A program made the position numbers and the translations under genes. The notes under the pieces are model-generated. The model was given only the letters and a program-made list of their open reading frames with translations, did not search any database and was not told where the DNA came from. Shown here piece by piece: positions 35,746 through 45,000 of a stretch of DNA of 64,000 bases. The DNA is taken from positions 2,046,001 through 2,110,000 of the forward strand of contig NZ_AP024546.1 of the NCBI RefSeq assembly GCF_018406645.1. The letters are read 5' to 3'. The stretch comes from Lysobacter helvus. GTDB lineage: Bacteria; Pseudomonadota; Gammaproteobacteria; Xanthomonadales; Xanthomonadaceae. The first letter of the stretch is position 1; the number at the start of each line of letters is the position of its first letter.

Positions 35746-36537
35746 ATGAAACTCGTCTTTCCTGGCGGCGAACACCCGCAGGTCCTGCTCGGCCCGGGCG
35801 TCAATCGCATCGGCTCCGATCCGCGGGCGAACATCGTGCTCGACAGTCCCGGCGTCCTCCCGCAGCACTGCCAGCTGCATGTCACGCCCACCGGCGTGAT
35901 GCTCGACGTGCCGCACGGCACCACGGTCAGCGTAAACGGCCGCCAGGTCGACGGGCTCATCGCCCTGCGTCCGGGCGACAGCGTCGCGTTCGATCGCGTC
36001 GAAGCGCGCCTGGCCTCGATCGAAACCGCGGTCGCGTCCGTGCGCCACCAGGTCGGCGTGGCGGGTCGCTTGCCGGAATCGGCCAACGACGATCCCGGCG
36101 CCACCGCCGTGCGTCCCGTCGTGCCGCGCTACGTGTTGCGCGGCGTCTCGGGCGAAGGCTTCGGCCGTTCGCATGCGATCCACGGCAGCACCAGCGTCGG
36201 CCGTTCTCCGGAATGCGACCTGCGCATCGACGAACCCGGCCTCTCGCGCGTGCATGCGCGCCTGATGCCCACCGACGACGGCGTGCTGCTCGAAGACCTC
36301 GGGTCCACCAACGGCACCTTCCTCAACGGCAAGCGCGTCATCCGCGGCGAAGCGCACATCGGCGACGAAATCGGCTTCGACACGCTGCGCTTCCGCCTGA
36401 TCGCACCGGGCCAGGCCGATGCCACGCACGAAGAAGTGCTCGCCAGCGTCGATGGCGGCACGTCGCGTCGCGCGTGGCTGGTGGCGATGGGCCTGCTGGC
36501 CGTCGTCGCGATCGTACTGGTGGCCGCGTTCCGCTAA
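35746..36537 (+). CDS. Membrane protein with two FHA domains
   Basis: A 263-residue protein. Residues 128-218 form a canonical phosphothreonine-binding FHA domain (GRSPE at 152, SRVH at 167, GSTNGTFLNG at 186-195). Residues 1-90 resemble a second FHA domain (RIGSDPRANIVL, QHCQLHV, VNGRQV) in which the SxxH motif is replaced by QHC, so phosphate binding is doubtful. A single C-terminal membrane helix (244-261) leaves the FHA domains in the cytoplasm. No Ser/Thr kinase or phosphatase gene is nearby. The stop overlaps the convergent nadC stop (CTAA). Confidence 0.85.
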   Translation: MKLVFPGGEHPQVLLGPGVNRIGSDPRANIVLDSPGVLPQHCQLHVTPTGVMLDVPHGTTVSVNGRQVDGLIALRPGDSVAFDRVEARLASIETAVASVRHQVGVAGRLPESANDDPGATAVRPVVPRYVLRGVSGEGFGRSHAIHGSTSVGRSPECDLRIDEPGLSRVHARLMPTDDGVLLEDLGSTNGTFLNGKRVIRGEAHIGDEIGFDTLRFRLIAPGQADATHEEVLASVDGGTSRRAWLVAMGLLAVVAIVLVAAFR

Positions 36538-37388
36538 CCGCCGCGGCGGCCCAGCTTCATCGACAGGTCGATCGCGCGGACGTGCTTGGTCAGTCCGCCG
36601 ATCGAAATGCAATCCACGCCGTCCTCGGCGATCGCGCGCACCGTCTGCAGGTCCACGCCGCCGGAGACTTCCAGCGGGATGCGGCCCTTCGCGCGCTGCA
36701 CGGCTTCGCGGCGCGAGGCCGCGTCGAAGTCGTCGATCAGGATGCGTTCGCAGCCGGCCAGCAGCGCTTCGTCGAGCTGCGCCAGCGTTTCCACTTCCAC
36801 GATCAGCGGCAATGACGGCTGCGCTTCGCGCGCGCGCTTGATCGCGGCGGTGATCGAACCCGCGGCGCGCACGTGGTTTTCCTTCAGCATCACCGCGTCA
36901 TGCAGGCCCATGCGGTGATTGGCGCCGCCGCCCGCGCGCACGGCGTACTTCTGCGCGATGCGCAGGCCGGGGATCGTCTTGCGCGTGTCCAGGATCACCG
37001 CGCCCGTGCCGCGCACGGCTTCGACGTACTCGGCGGTGATCGTGGCGGTGCCGCTGAGCGTCTGCAGGAAATTGAGCGCCGCGCGTTCGGCGCTGACCAG
37101 CGCGCGCGCACGGCCTTCGAGCGTAGCGATGACGGTGTCGGCGCGGACGCGGTCGCCTTCGGCCACGTGCCAGGCGATGGCGACGTCGCGGTCGAGCGCG
37201 CGATGGCACGCATCGAACCACGGACGGCCGCACACGACCGCCGATTCCTTGCACAACAGGTAGGCGGTGTCGGTGATGTCGGGGAGCAGGGCGGCGGTGA
37301 CGTCGCCGGTGCCCAGGTCTTCGGCGAGTGCGCGCGCGACATCGGCGGCGACCACGTCGGCCGGCGGCGGTGCGAACTCGTGGCTCAT
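36534..37388 (-). CDS. nadC: Nicotinate-nucleotide pyrophosphorylase (quinolinate PRTase)
   Basis: A 284-residue enzyme that turns quinolinate and PRPP into nicotinate mononucleotide in NAD synthesis. Motifs are LAEDLGTGDVTA, ALNFLQTLSGTAT, ILDTRKTIPGLR and the loop HRMGLHDAVMLKENH, with a phosphate site near DCISIGGLT. It is preceded by the Trm112-like gene with a 4-base overlap (37385-37388). Confidence 0.96.
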   Translation of the reverse strand: MSHEFAPPPADVVAADVARALAEDLGTGDVTAALLPDITDTAYLLCKESAVVCGRPWFDACHRALDRDVAIAWHVAEGDRVRADTVIATLEGRARALVSAERAALNFLQTLSGTATITAEYVEAVRGTGAVILDTRKTIPGLRIAQKYAVRAGGGANHRMGLHDAVMLKENHVRAAGSITAAIKRAREAQPSLPLIVEVETLAQLDEALLAGCERILIDDFDAASRREAVQRAKGRIPLEVSGGVDLQTVRAIAEDGVDCISIGGLTKHVRAIDLSMKLGRRGG

Positions 37389-37657
37389 GGCGCGGCGGGG
37401 AAGTCCGCGACCTGGCCGGTCGCGAGGCCTTCATCGGCCAGCAGCACCGGGATGCCGTCGTCGATGCGGTAGGCGAGCTTGCGGTCGCGCGTGACGAGCG
37501 CCTCGCGCAGGGCGTCGGATTGCGGCTGGCCGTCGGCGCGCTTCACGCTGCCCGCGGCGATCGCCTGGTTGAGCGCCTGCAGGCCGCGCGCCTCGAGCAA
37601 GGACAGCGGCTGGCGCGTGGCGGGGCAGGCGAGGATGTCGAGCAGCTTGCGATCCAT
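37385..37657 (-). CDS. Trm112-like protein with lost zinc ligands
   Basis: A 90-residue member of the Trm112/YcaR family, recognised by [12 protein letters not shown] at the start and [13 protein letters not shown] near the end. Usual members have CPxC plus further cysteines as zinc ligands; this one has CPAT and no other Cys. An insertion of about 25 residues lies in the middle. Family members act as partners of methyltransferases or lipid A biosynthesis genes, but the loss of ligands makes the role here uncertain. Its stop overlaps the nadC start by four bases. Confidence 0.8.
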   Translation of the reverse strand: MDRKLLDILACPATRQPLSLLEARGLQALNQAIAAGSVKRADGQPQSDALREALVTRDRKLAYRIDDGIPVLLADEGLATGQVADFPAAP

Positions 37658-37736
37658 CGGCGGGCTGTGGCCTCGTCGGCGCGGCGGGGCCGCTAGAATA
37701 CGCCCCTTCGCAGCAGGCGCGAGCCCCGGGAAACCC

Positions 37737-38255
37737 ATGGCCAACGAAGACACCGCGGCAAGCACGGCGAAGCCGCTGGTCGGCATCGTGATGGGCTCGC
37801 GCTCGGACTGGGAGACGATGCAGCACGCGGCGGCCAAGCTCGAAGCGCTCGGCGTGCCGCACGAAGTGCGCGTGGTCTCCGCGCATCGCACGCCCGACGT
37901 GTTGTTCGAATACGCAGCCACGGCGGCGTCGCGCGGATTGCGCGCGATCATCGCCGGCGCCGGCGGTGCAGCGCACTTGCCGGGCATGCTCGCTGCGAAG
38001 ACCGCGGTGCCGGTGCTCGGCGTGCCCGTGCAGAGCAAGGCGCTCAACGGCATGGATTCGCTGCTGTCGATCGTGCAGATGCCGGCCGGCATTCCCGTCG
38101 CGACGTTCGCGATCGGCAATGCGGGGGCGTCCAACGCGGGCCTGTTCGCGGCCGCGATGCTGGCGTCGGGTGACGCGCGCATCGCCAGGGCGCTCGAAGA
38201 CTTCCGCGCGCGCCAGACCGACGACGTCGCGCGCAATGACGATCCGCGCAAGTGA
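37737..38255 (+). CDS. purE: N5-carboxyaminoimidazole ribonucleotide mutase
   Basis: A 172-residue class I PurE that moves the carboxyl of N5-CAIR to give CAIR in purine synthesis. The signatures [23 protein letters not shown] and [14 protein letters not shown] are intact. It forms an octamer in studied species. It is divergent from the Trm112-like gene and 19 bases before purK. A possible -10 element TAGAAT lies about 38 bases upstream, with no clear -35. Confidence 0.96.
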   Translation: MANEDTAASTAKPLVGIVMGSRSDWETMQHAAAKLEALGVPHEVRVVSAHRTPDVLFEYAATAASRGLRAIIAGAGGAAHLPGMLAAKTAVPVLGVPVQSKALNGMDSLLSIVQMPAGIPVATFAIGNAGASNAGLFAAAMLASGDARIARALEDFRARQTDDVARNDDPRK

Positions 38256-38274
38256 ACGGCACGGAGTGCACGGC

Positions 38275-39414
38275 ATGACCACCGTCGGCATCCTCGGCGG
38301 CGGCCAGCTCGCGCGCATGCTCGCCTTGTCGGGCGCGCCGCTCGGCTTGCGCTTCCTGGTGATGGATACCGTGGCCGATGCGTGCGCGGGGCAGTTCGCG
38401 CCGATGATCGTCGGCGACTGGCGCGATGAAACCGCGCTCGCGGAATTCGCGTCGCGCGTCGACGTGGCGACGTTCGATTTCGAAAACGTGCCGGCCGAAG
38501 CCGCGCAATGGCTCGCCGAACGCGTGCCCGTGTTCCCCAGCCCGACGGCGCTCGCCGTCGCGCAGGATCGCCTCGCCGAGAAAACCCTGTTCCGCGACCT
38601 CGGCATCCCGGTGCCGCCGTTCGCCGCGGTGGATTCGCGCGCGTCGCTCGAAGCGGCGATCGCGCGCATCGGCACGCCGTGCATCCTCAAGACGCGTCGC
38701 CTCGGGTACGACGGCAAGGGCCAGTTCCGGTTGAAGTCGCCGGGCGACCTGGATGCAGCATGGGATGCGCTCGGCGTCCAGGCCACGACGGTGGGACTGA
38801 TCCTCGAAGGGTTCGTCGCGTTCGAAAGCGAAGTAAGCGTGGTGGCCGTGCGTGGCCGCGATGGCGAGTTCCGCGCGTGGCCCATCACGCAGAACTGGCA
38901 CGTCGATGGCGTGCTGTCGGCGAGCCTGGCGCCCGCGCCGGTGGACGCCGCGCTCGCGGACGCCGCCGTCGCGCATGCGCGCGCATTGGCCGAAGCCTTG
39001 TCGTACGTCGGCGTGTTCGCGCTGGAGTTGTTCTGCCGCGGTGGCGAACTGCTCGCCAACGAACTCGCGCCGCGCGTGCACAACTCCGGGCACTGGACGA
39101 TCGAAGGCAGCGAGACGTCGCAATTCCAGAATCACCTGCGCGCCGTGCTCGGCCTGCCGCTGGGCGCCACGCGCATGGTGGGCGAGGCGTGCATGCTCAA
39201 CTGGATCGGCGAGATGCCCGATGCGCGCGCGGTGCTCGCCGAACCGGGCGGTCACTGGCACGACTACGGCAAGGAATCGCGCGCCGGCCGCAAGGTCGGG
39301 CACGCGACGTTGCGCGCGGATACGCCGCAGGAACTGGCGGCGACGCTCGAACGCGTGGGCAAGTCGCTCGGGCGCGAAGTCCAGGTGCAACCCGTCATCG
39401 CCGCGCTGCGATGA
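38275..39414 (+). CDS. purK: N5-carboxyaminoimidazole ribonucleotide synthase
   Basis: A 379-residue ATP-grasp enzyme that makes N5-CAIR from AIR, bicarbonate and ATP. The N-terminal VGILGGGQLARMLA and the ATP-grasp region LKTRRLGYDGKGQ and NELAPRVHNSGHWT are typical. It works directly with PurE, encoded 19 bases upstream. GGAG lies about 8 bases before the ATG. A strong terminator follows. Confidence 0.96.
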   Translation: MTTVGILGGGQLARMLALSGAPLGLRFLVMDTVADACAGQFAPMIVGDWRDETALAEFASRVDVATFDFENVPAEAAQWLAERVPVFPSPTALAVAQDRLAEKTLFRDLGIPVPPFAAVDSRASLEAAIARIGTPCILKTRRLGYDGKGQFRLKSPGDLDAAWDALGVQATTVGLILEGFVAFESEVSVVAVRGRDGEFRAWPITQNWHVDGVLSASLAPAPVDAALADAAVAHARALAEALSYVGVFALELFCRGGELLANELAPRVHNSGHWTIEGSETSQFQNHLRAVLGLPLGATRMVGEACMLNWIGEMPDARAVLAEPGGHWHDYGKESRAGRKVGHATLRADTPQELAATLERVGKSLGREVQVQPVIAALR

Positions 39415-39417
39415 GGC

Positions 39418-39444
39418 AAAAAAAAGCCCCGCATCGCGGGGCTT
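39418..39444. terminator. Bidirectional intrinsic terminator (purK / sodB)
   Basis: A 9-bp stem (aagccccgc / gcggggctt) with a 3-base loop. On the minus strand it is followed by eight T residues, a strong end for sodB; on the plus strand the tail is CTTT, weaker, for purK. Confidence 0.85.
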
Positions 39445-39462
39445 CTTTCATGCGCGCGTGTT

Positions 39463-40050
39463 TCAGCGCATCTGCTGTGCGACGAAATCCCAGTTGACGA
39501 GGTTCCAGAACGCCTCGACATACTTCGGCCGCGCATTGCGGTAGTCGACGTAGTACGCGTGTTCCCACACGTCGCACGTCAGCAGCGGCGTGTCTTCGCC
39601 GGTGATCGGCGTGGCCGCGTTCGACGTGCTCGCCAGCGCGAGCGAACCATCCGGGCGCTGCACCAGCCACGCCCAGCCCGACCCGAAGGTCTTGATGGCG
39701 GTGTCGGTGAACTGTTCCTTGAACTTGGCCACGTCGCCGAAGGCCTTGTTGATCGCCTCGCCGAGCTTGCCGGAGGGATCGCCGCCGCCGCCGGCCGTGG
39801 CCGGCTTCATGCAGTTCCAGTAGAAGGTGTGGTTCCAGACCTGCGCTGCGTTGTTGAACACCGCGCCCTGCGACTTGCGGATGATCCCGACCAGGTCCAT
39901 CGCCGCGAACTCCGTCCCCTCGATCATCTTGTTGAGGTTGTCGACGTAGGCCTTGTGGTGCTTGCCGTGGTGGTAATCGAGCGTCTCGGCGGAGATGTGC
40001 GGCTCGAGCGCGGTACGGTCGTAGGGCAGGGGTGGCAGTTCGATCGCCAT
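39463..40050 (-). CDS. sodB: Iron superoxide dismutase
   Basis: A 195-residue Fe-type superoxide dismutase. Metal ligands are in [20 protein letters not shown] and [13 protein letters not shown]. The residues [13 protein letters not shown] and the short form favour iron over manganese, although sequence alone cannot exclude a cambialistic enzyme. No signal peptide, so it is cytoplasmic. It is divergent from grxD and ends at a strong terminator. Confidence 0.95.
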   Translation of the reverse strand: MAIELPPLPYDRTALEPHISAETLDYHHGKHHKAYVDNLNKMIEGTEFAAMDLVGIIRKSQGAVFNNAAQVWNHTFYWNCMKPATAGGGGDPSGKLGEAINKAFGDVAKFKEQFTDTAIKTFGSGWAWLVQRPDGSLALASTSNAATPITGEDTPLLTCDVWEHAYYVDYRNARPKYVEAFWNLVNWDFVAQQMR

Positions 40051-40131
40051 GTCAGGCTCCTTGCGGGCGGTGGGGGCGCAGTGCGCGAAGGCTTACAATT
40101 CTAGCCCTACGCTTGTCATGCAGGAGTCTGA

Positions 40132-40467
40132 ATGTCCGTCCAGGGCACCCCCATCCAGAGCCGGATCCGTTCGGAAGTCACCGGCCACCCCATCGTGCTC
40201 TTCATGAAAGGCACGCCGCAGTTCCCGATGTGCGGCTTCTCCAGCCGCGCGGTGCAGGCGCTCAAGGCCGCCGGCGCGTCGCAGCTGCACACGGTCAACG
40301 TGCTCGAAGAACCCGAGATCCGGGCCAACCTGCCGCGCTATTCCGACTGGCCGACGTTCCCGCAGCTGTTCATCCACGGCGAACTCATCGGCGGATGCGA
40401 CATCACGTGCGAGCTCGCCGAGTCGGGCGAGCTGGCGCGCATGATTTCCGAAGCGCAGAAGGCGTGA
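40132..40467 (+). CDS. grxD: Monothiol glutaredoxin Grx4
   Basis: A 111-residue CGFS-type glutaredoxin (Cys34) that binds and transfers [2Fe-2S] clusters. KGTPQFPMCGFS and WPTFPQLFIHGELIGGCDI are the family marks. AGGAG lies about 7 bases before ATG 40132. It is divergent from sodB and overlaps the SDR gene by a GTGA junction (40464-40467), so these two are translated together. Confidence 0.96.
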   Translation: MSVQGTPIQSRIRSEVTGHPIVLFMKGTPQFPMCGFSSRAVQALKAAGASQLHTVNVLEEPEIRANLPRYSDWPTFPQLFIHGELIGGCDITCELAESGELARMISEAQKA

Positions 40468-41216
40468 GCGTGGCGGTCGAAGGGGAGTCCACGCACGCGC
40501 CGCTCGCCGGGCGCGTCGTGCTCATCGCCGGCGCGCATGGCGGCCTGGGCACTGCGGCGTCGATGGCGTGCGCGCGCGCCGGTGCAACCGTCGTGCTGCT
40601 CGGGCGTCGCGTGCGCAACCTCGAACGCCTGCACGATGCGATCGCGAAGGACCCGCAGGTCGCGTCGGCGCCGGTGCTGTATCCGCTGGACCTGGAAGGC
40701 GCCACGCCCGACGACTACGCCGAACTCGCGCAACGCATCGGCGATGCGTACGGCCGCCTCGATGGCCTGCTGCATTGCGCCGCCGAATTCCGCGGGCTCA
40801 CGCCGCTCGAGCACACCGATCCGGCCACGTTCGCGCGCGCGCTGCACATCGGGCTCACCGCGCCGTGGTGGCTGACGCAGGCGCTGCTGCCCGTGTTGCG
40901 CAAGTCCGACGATCCCGCGGTGGTGTTCGTGGTCGACGATGCGGCGCGCGTGTCGCAGGCGTACTGGGGCGGCTACGGCCTGGCCCAGCACGGGCGCGGT
41001 GCGCTCGTGGGCATGCTGCACGCCGAACTCGCCGGCACGCCGATCCGCGTGTCCGGCCTGCAACCCGGCCCGATGCGCACGGCGTTGCGCGCGAAGGCCT
41101 ACGTCGACGACCAGGACCTCGACGCCCGCGATCCCGCGCTCGCAGCGGCCGCGTGCGTGGCGTTGCTGTCGCCGGCCGGCGCGGCCGACCGCGGCACCAT
41201 CCGCCACCTCGCCTGA
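40464..41216 (+). CDS. SDR-fold protein with degenerate active site (YciK-like)
   Basis: A 250-residue Rossmann protein of the short-chain dehydrogenase family, most like YciK. The cofactor loop reads AGAHGGLG. The catalytic set is badly eroded: Tyr171 is present, but the Lys four residues on is Gln175, the usual Ser is Asp158, and the Asn of the NNAG element is replaced in HCAAE. Oxidoreductase activity by the normal mechanism is unlikely. The start is GTG 40464, overlapping the grxD stop. It may still bind a nucleotide or act as a structural partner. Confidence 0.85.
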   Translation: MSVAVEGESTHAPLAGRVVLIAGAHGGLGTAASMACARAGATVVLLGRRVRNLERLHDAIAKDPQVASAPVLYPLDLEGATPDDYAELAQRIGDAYGRLDGLLHCAAEFRGLTPLEHTDPATFARALHIGLTAPWWLTQALLPVLRKSDDPAVVFVVDDAARVSQAYWGGYGLAQHGRGALVGMLHAELAGTPIRVSGLQPGPMRTALRAKAYVDDQDLDARDPALAAAACVALLSPAGAADRGTIRHLA

Positions 41217-41225
41217 CGCAGACCG

Positions 41226-41828
41226 ATGACCATCGCCTCCGCCGCGCTGCTGCTGTTCCTGATCCTGGATCCGCTGGGCAACATCCCGGTGTTCCTGGGC
41301 TTGCTCAAGCCGTTGCCGGAAGCCCGCCGCCGCGTGGTGCTGGGGCGCGAGCTGCTCATCGCGCTCGGCGTGCTGATGGTGTTCCTGTGGGGCGGCAAGT
41401 ACGCGCTGGAGCTGATGCACCTGCGGCAGGAGTCGGTGTCGATCGCCGGCGGGATCGTGCTGTTCCTGATCGGCCTGCGGATGATCTTCCCGCGGCCCGA
41501 AGGCCTGATGGGCGACATCCCCGGCGGCGAGCCCTTCATCGTGCCGATGGCCATACCGCTGGTGGCCGGCCCGTCCGGCATGGCCGCGGTGATGCTGATG
41601 GGATCCAACGAGCCGGGCCGCCTGCCGGAATGGAGCCTGGCGCTGCTGATCGCATGGGTGGCGACCGCCGTGATCCTGTTTTCGGCCACCTATCTCTATC
41701 GCTGGCTGGGCACGCGGGTGCTGATCGCCGTCGAGCGGCTGATGGGCATGTTGCTGGTCGCCATTTCGGTCCAGATGTTCCTGGACGGGCTCGGGGTTTA
41801 CATCTCAAGCACGGTCGGCCCTTCCTGA
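41226..41828 (+). CDS. MarC-family integral membrane protein
   Basis: A 200-residue inner-membrane protein with six predicted helices. The family pattern FLILDPLGNIPVFL and AIPLVAGPSGMAAVML is complete. MarC/YhgN/YchE proteins were once linked to multiple antibiotic resistance, but that role has not held up; the function is unknown. It starts 9 bases after the SDR stop and is likely the last gene of the grxD-SDR-marC unit. Confidence 0.9.
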   Translation: MTIASAALLLFLILDPLGNIPVFLGLLKPLPEARRRVVLGRELLIALGVLMVFLWGGKYALELMHLRQESVSIAGGIVLFLIGLRMIFPRPEGLMGDIPGGEPFIVPMAIPLVAGPSGMAAVMLMGSNEPGRLPEWSLALLIAWVATAVILFSATYLYRWLGTRVLIAVERLMGMLLVAISVQMFLDGLGVYISSTVGPS

Positions 41829-42036
41829 ATTCGGCAAGCCCGAATCCGGTCCGTCTTCCCCCTGACACGGCTCAGTCACACACCGAAATTATGGTGTTAA
41901 ACTGGCGTTAACCCCACGAGACGCTCGTAGGGCGGGGATTCCACGAGGTTCCACCTCATTCGCAAACGGATTTGCGTGCGTGGGACTGCGCCCGTACGCC
42001 GCCAAACCATCCCGTATATCCGAGGCCTTGAAGAAG

Positions 42037-45000
42037 ATGACTGATCGTAACCGCGTCCGGCTGTCCAAGCTGTCGTTGGCGCTGATCGCTGCACTCGCTG
42101 CAGCCCCCGCATTCGCGCAGAGCACGTCCGCCGGTGTCGGCGGTCGCGTCGTCGGTGCGGACGGCCAGCCGGTCGCCGGCGCCGAAGTCACCATCGTGCA
42201 CGCCGAATCCGGCACCGTCAGCCGCGCCGTCACGGACGCGAACGGTCGTTACGCTGCGCGCGGCCTGCGCGTCGGCGGCCCGTACACCGTCACGGTGAAC
42301 AAGGCCGATGCCGGCACGCGTTCGCAGGAAAACGTGTTCCTGGGCCTGGACAAGGTGGCTGAAGTCGACCTCTCGCTCGCCCCGGCGCAGCAGCTCAACA
42401 CGATCACCGTCGTCGGCGCCTCGACGCAGTTCCAGCCCGACAACAAGGGCATCAGCACCAACATGTCGCGCGAAGACATGGACCGCATGCCGTCGCCGGA
42501 TCGTTCGATCCAGAACATCGTGCGTGCCGATCCCCGCGTCGTTGTCACCGACCGCGACCGCGGCGCGTTCTCGGCCAACGGCCAGAACTTCCGCTACAAC
42601 AGCATCACCGTCGACACGATCAACGCCGGCGACCCCTTCGGCCTGAACGACAACGGCCTGCCGACCAAGGGCACGCCGATCTCGCAGGACGCGATCCAGG
42701 AATACAACATCTCCACCGCCAACTACGACGTGGCCACGCGCCGCGGCGTGGGCGCGACGATCAACGCCGTCACCAAGTCGGGCACCAACGACTTCCACGG
42801 CTCGGCGTATTACGTCTACCAGAACGCTTCGAGCATGGTCGGCGAGAACGCCAGCGGCAAGAAGTGGGAAGGCTACGACAAGGACCGCACGCTCGGCCTG
42901 ACCTTCGGCGGCCCGATCGTGAAGGACAAGCTGTTCTTCTTCCTCTCGCTCGAGAAGCAGAAGAAGGACGGCATCGGTTCTATCACCGGCCCGGCCGAAT
43001 CCAACGCGACGCTGAAGGTCCCGGGCATCTCGCAGACCTTCATCGACAGCGTCATCGCCACCGCGCAGGCGCGCGGCCTGACGCCGGGCGACAACGGCCA
43101 GGCGCCGGACATGGACACCAAGCGTGGCCTGGTCAAGTTCGACTGGAACATCAATGACGCGCACCGCGCCAGCCTGCGCCTGAGCCAGACGAAGGAATTC
43201 GAACCCATCGTCACCAACGGCACCGTGACCGGTTCGTCGCCGCGCCTGGCGCTGTCGTCCAACTGGTACGTGCTCGACAAGAAGTCGACCAGCTACGCCC
43301 TGAGCTTCTACGACGACTGGTCCGAGAACTTCTCGACCGAAGCGTCGGTGGGCTACAGCGAATTCAACCAGGACCGCGACCCGATGGTCGGCGGCCACCA
43401 GCCGGCCGTGCTCGTGCGCGTCAACGGCACGACGGGCCCGGGCATCTTCCTCGGCACCGAGCCGCCGACCCACGCCAACCGCCTCAACGTGGAAACCTGG
43501 AACGGTTACTTCGCGGGCAGCTGGTACCTCGGCGACCACGTGGTCAAGGGTGGCCTGGATTACCAGAGCGACAAGATCTACAACCTGTTCCTGCAGCAGT
43601 ACAACGGCAACTACGAGTTCAACAACCTCGCCGACTTCCAGAACGGCGTGTACAACCGTTACCAGCTCGCCACGCCGGCGCCGGGTTACACGCTCAACAA
43701 CGTCGCCGCGCTGCTGACGATGAAGCAGTACGGCTTCTTCCTGCAGGACACGTGGCAGGCCAGCGACAAGCTGTCGCTGCAGTACGGCCTGCGCTACGAC
43801 GTGCCGAAGATCTCGCCGGACCCGACGTACAACCCGTGCTTCGCCGCGCCCCCGGGCACCCTGGGTGACCTCGGCCCGTGCGGCCTGCGCGCCAACACGG
43901 CCGTCGGTTCCAACACGGCGTCGGCCACGGGCGGCTACGGCTACCCGAACACCGGCACGATCGACGGCAACTCGATCGTCCAGCCGCGCGCGTCGTTCAA
44001 CTACACCATCAACGACAAGATGCAGCTGCGCGGTGGTGCAGGCCTGTTCGTGTCGAACACGCCGGCCGTGTGGGTCGCCAACCCGTACTCGAACAACGGC
44101 GTCGCCGTGTCCACGTACGACATCGGCCGCTTCAACCCGGCCACCCCGACCGTCACGCCGCCCTTCAGCCCGAACGGCAGCACGCAGACCGTGCCGGGCG
44201 TGACGCTGACCGACCCGGGCCTGGGCACCTCCTCGATGACGCTCGCCGTCGTCGATCCGGACTTCAAGCTGCCGACCGTCGCCAAGTACACCCTCGGCTT
44301 CGACATGCAGCTGCCGTTCCTGGATTCGGTGTTCACCGTCGAAGGCCAGTACATCGACACCGTGCACGGCATCAAGTACGACAACATCAACCTCGGCGCG
44401 CCGACCGGCGTGCTGCCGGATGGTCGCCTGACGTACCAGCGCACCCCGAACGGCACGACCACCGGCACCGGTGGCGCCAACCCGGCCCGCTGGAACGCCA
44501 ACCCCTCGTTCGGCCAGAACATCCTGCTGACCAACACGGACAAGGGCCACGCCGAAAACCTGACCTTCTCGTGGAAGAAGCCGTTCGCCAACGATTGGTC
44601 CGCCATGGTGGCGTACACGATCAGCGACGCGACGGACGTCAACCCGGGCACCAGCTCGGTCGCCAGCTCCTCGTACGGCAACCGCGACTGGATCAACCCG
44701 AACGACGACTACGAAGCCACGTCGAATTACTCGATCCCGCAGCGCCTGATCGGCCAGGTCACGTGGGAACACGCGTTCTGGGGCGAGCACAAGACGCGCG
44801 TGTCGGCGTTCTATGACGGCCACTCCGGCGCGCCGTACAGCTGGGTGTTCTTCAACGACGTCAACGGCGACACCTCGTTCCGCGACCTGGCCTACATCCC
44901 GGTCAACCGCGGCGACGTGTCGTTCGCCCCGGGCACCAGCCAGGCCTCGATCGACTCGTTCTTCAACTACATCGCGAACAACGACCAGCTGGTGCGCCAG

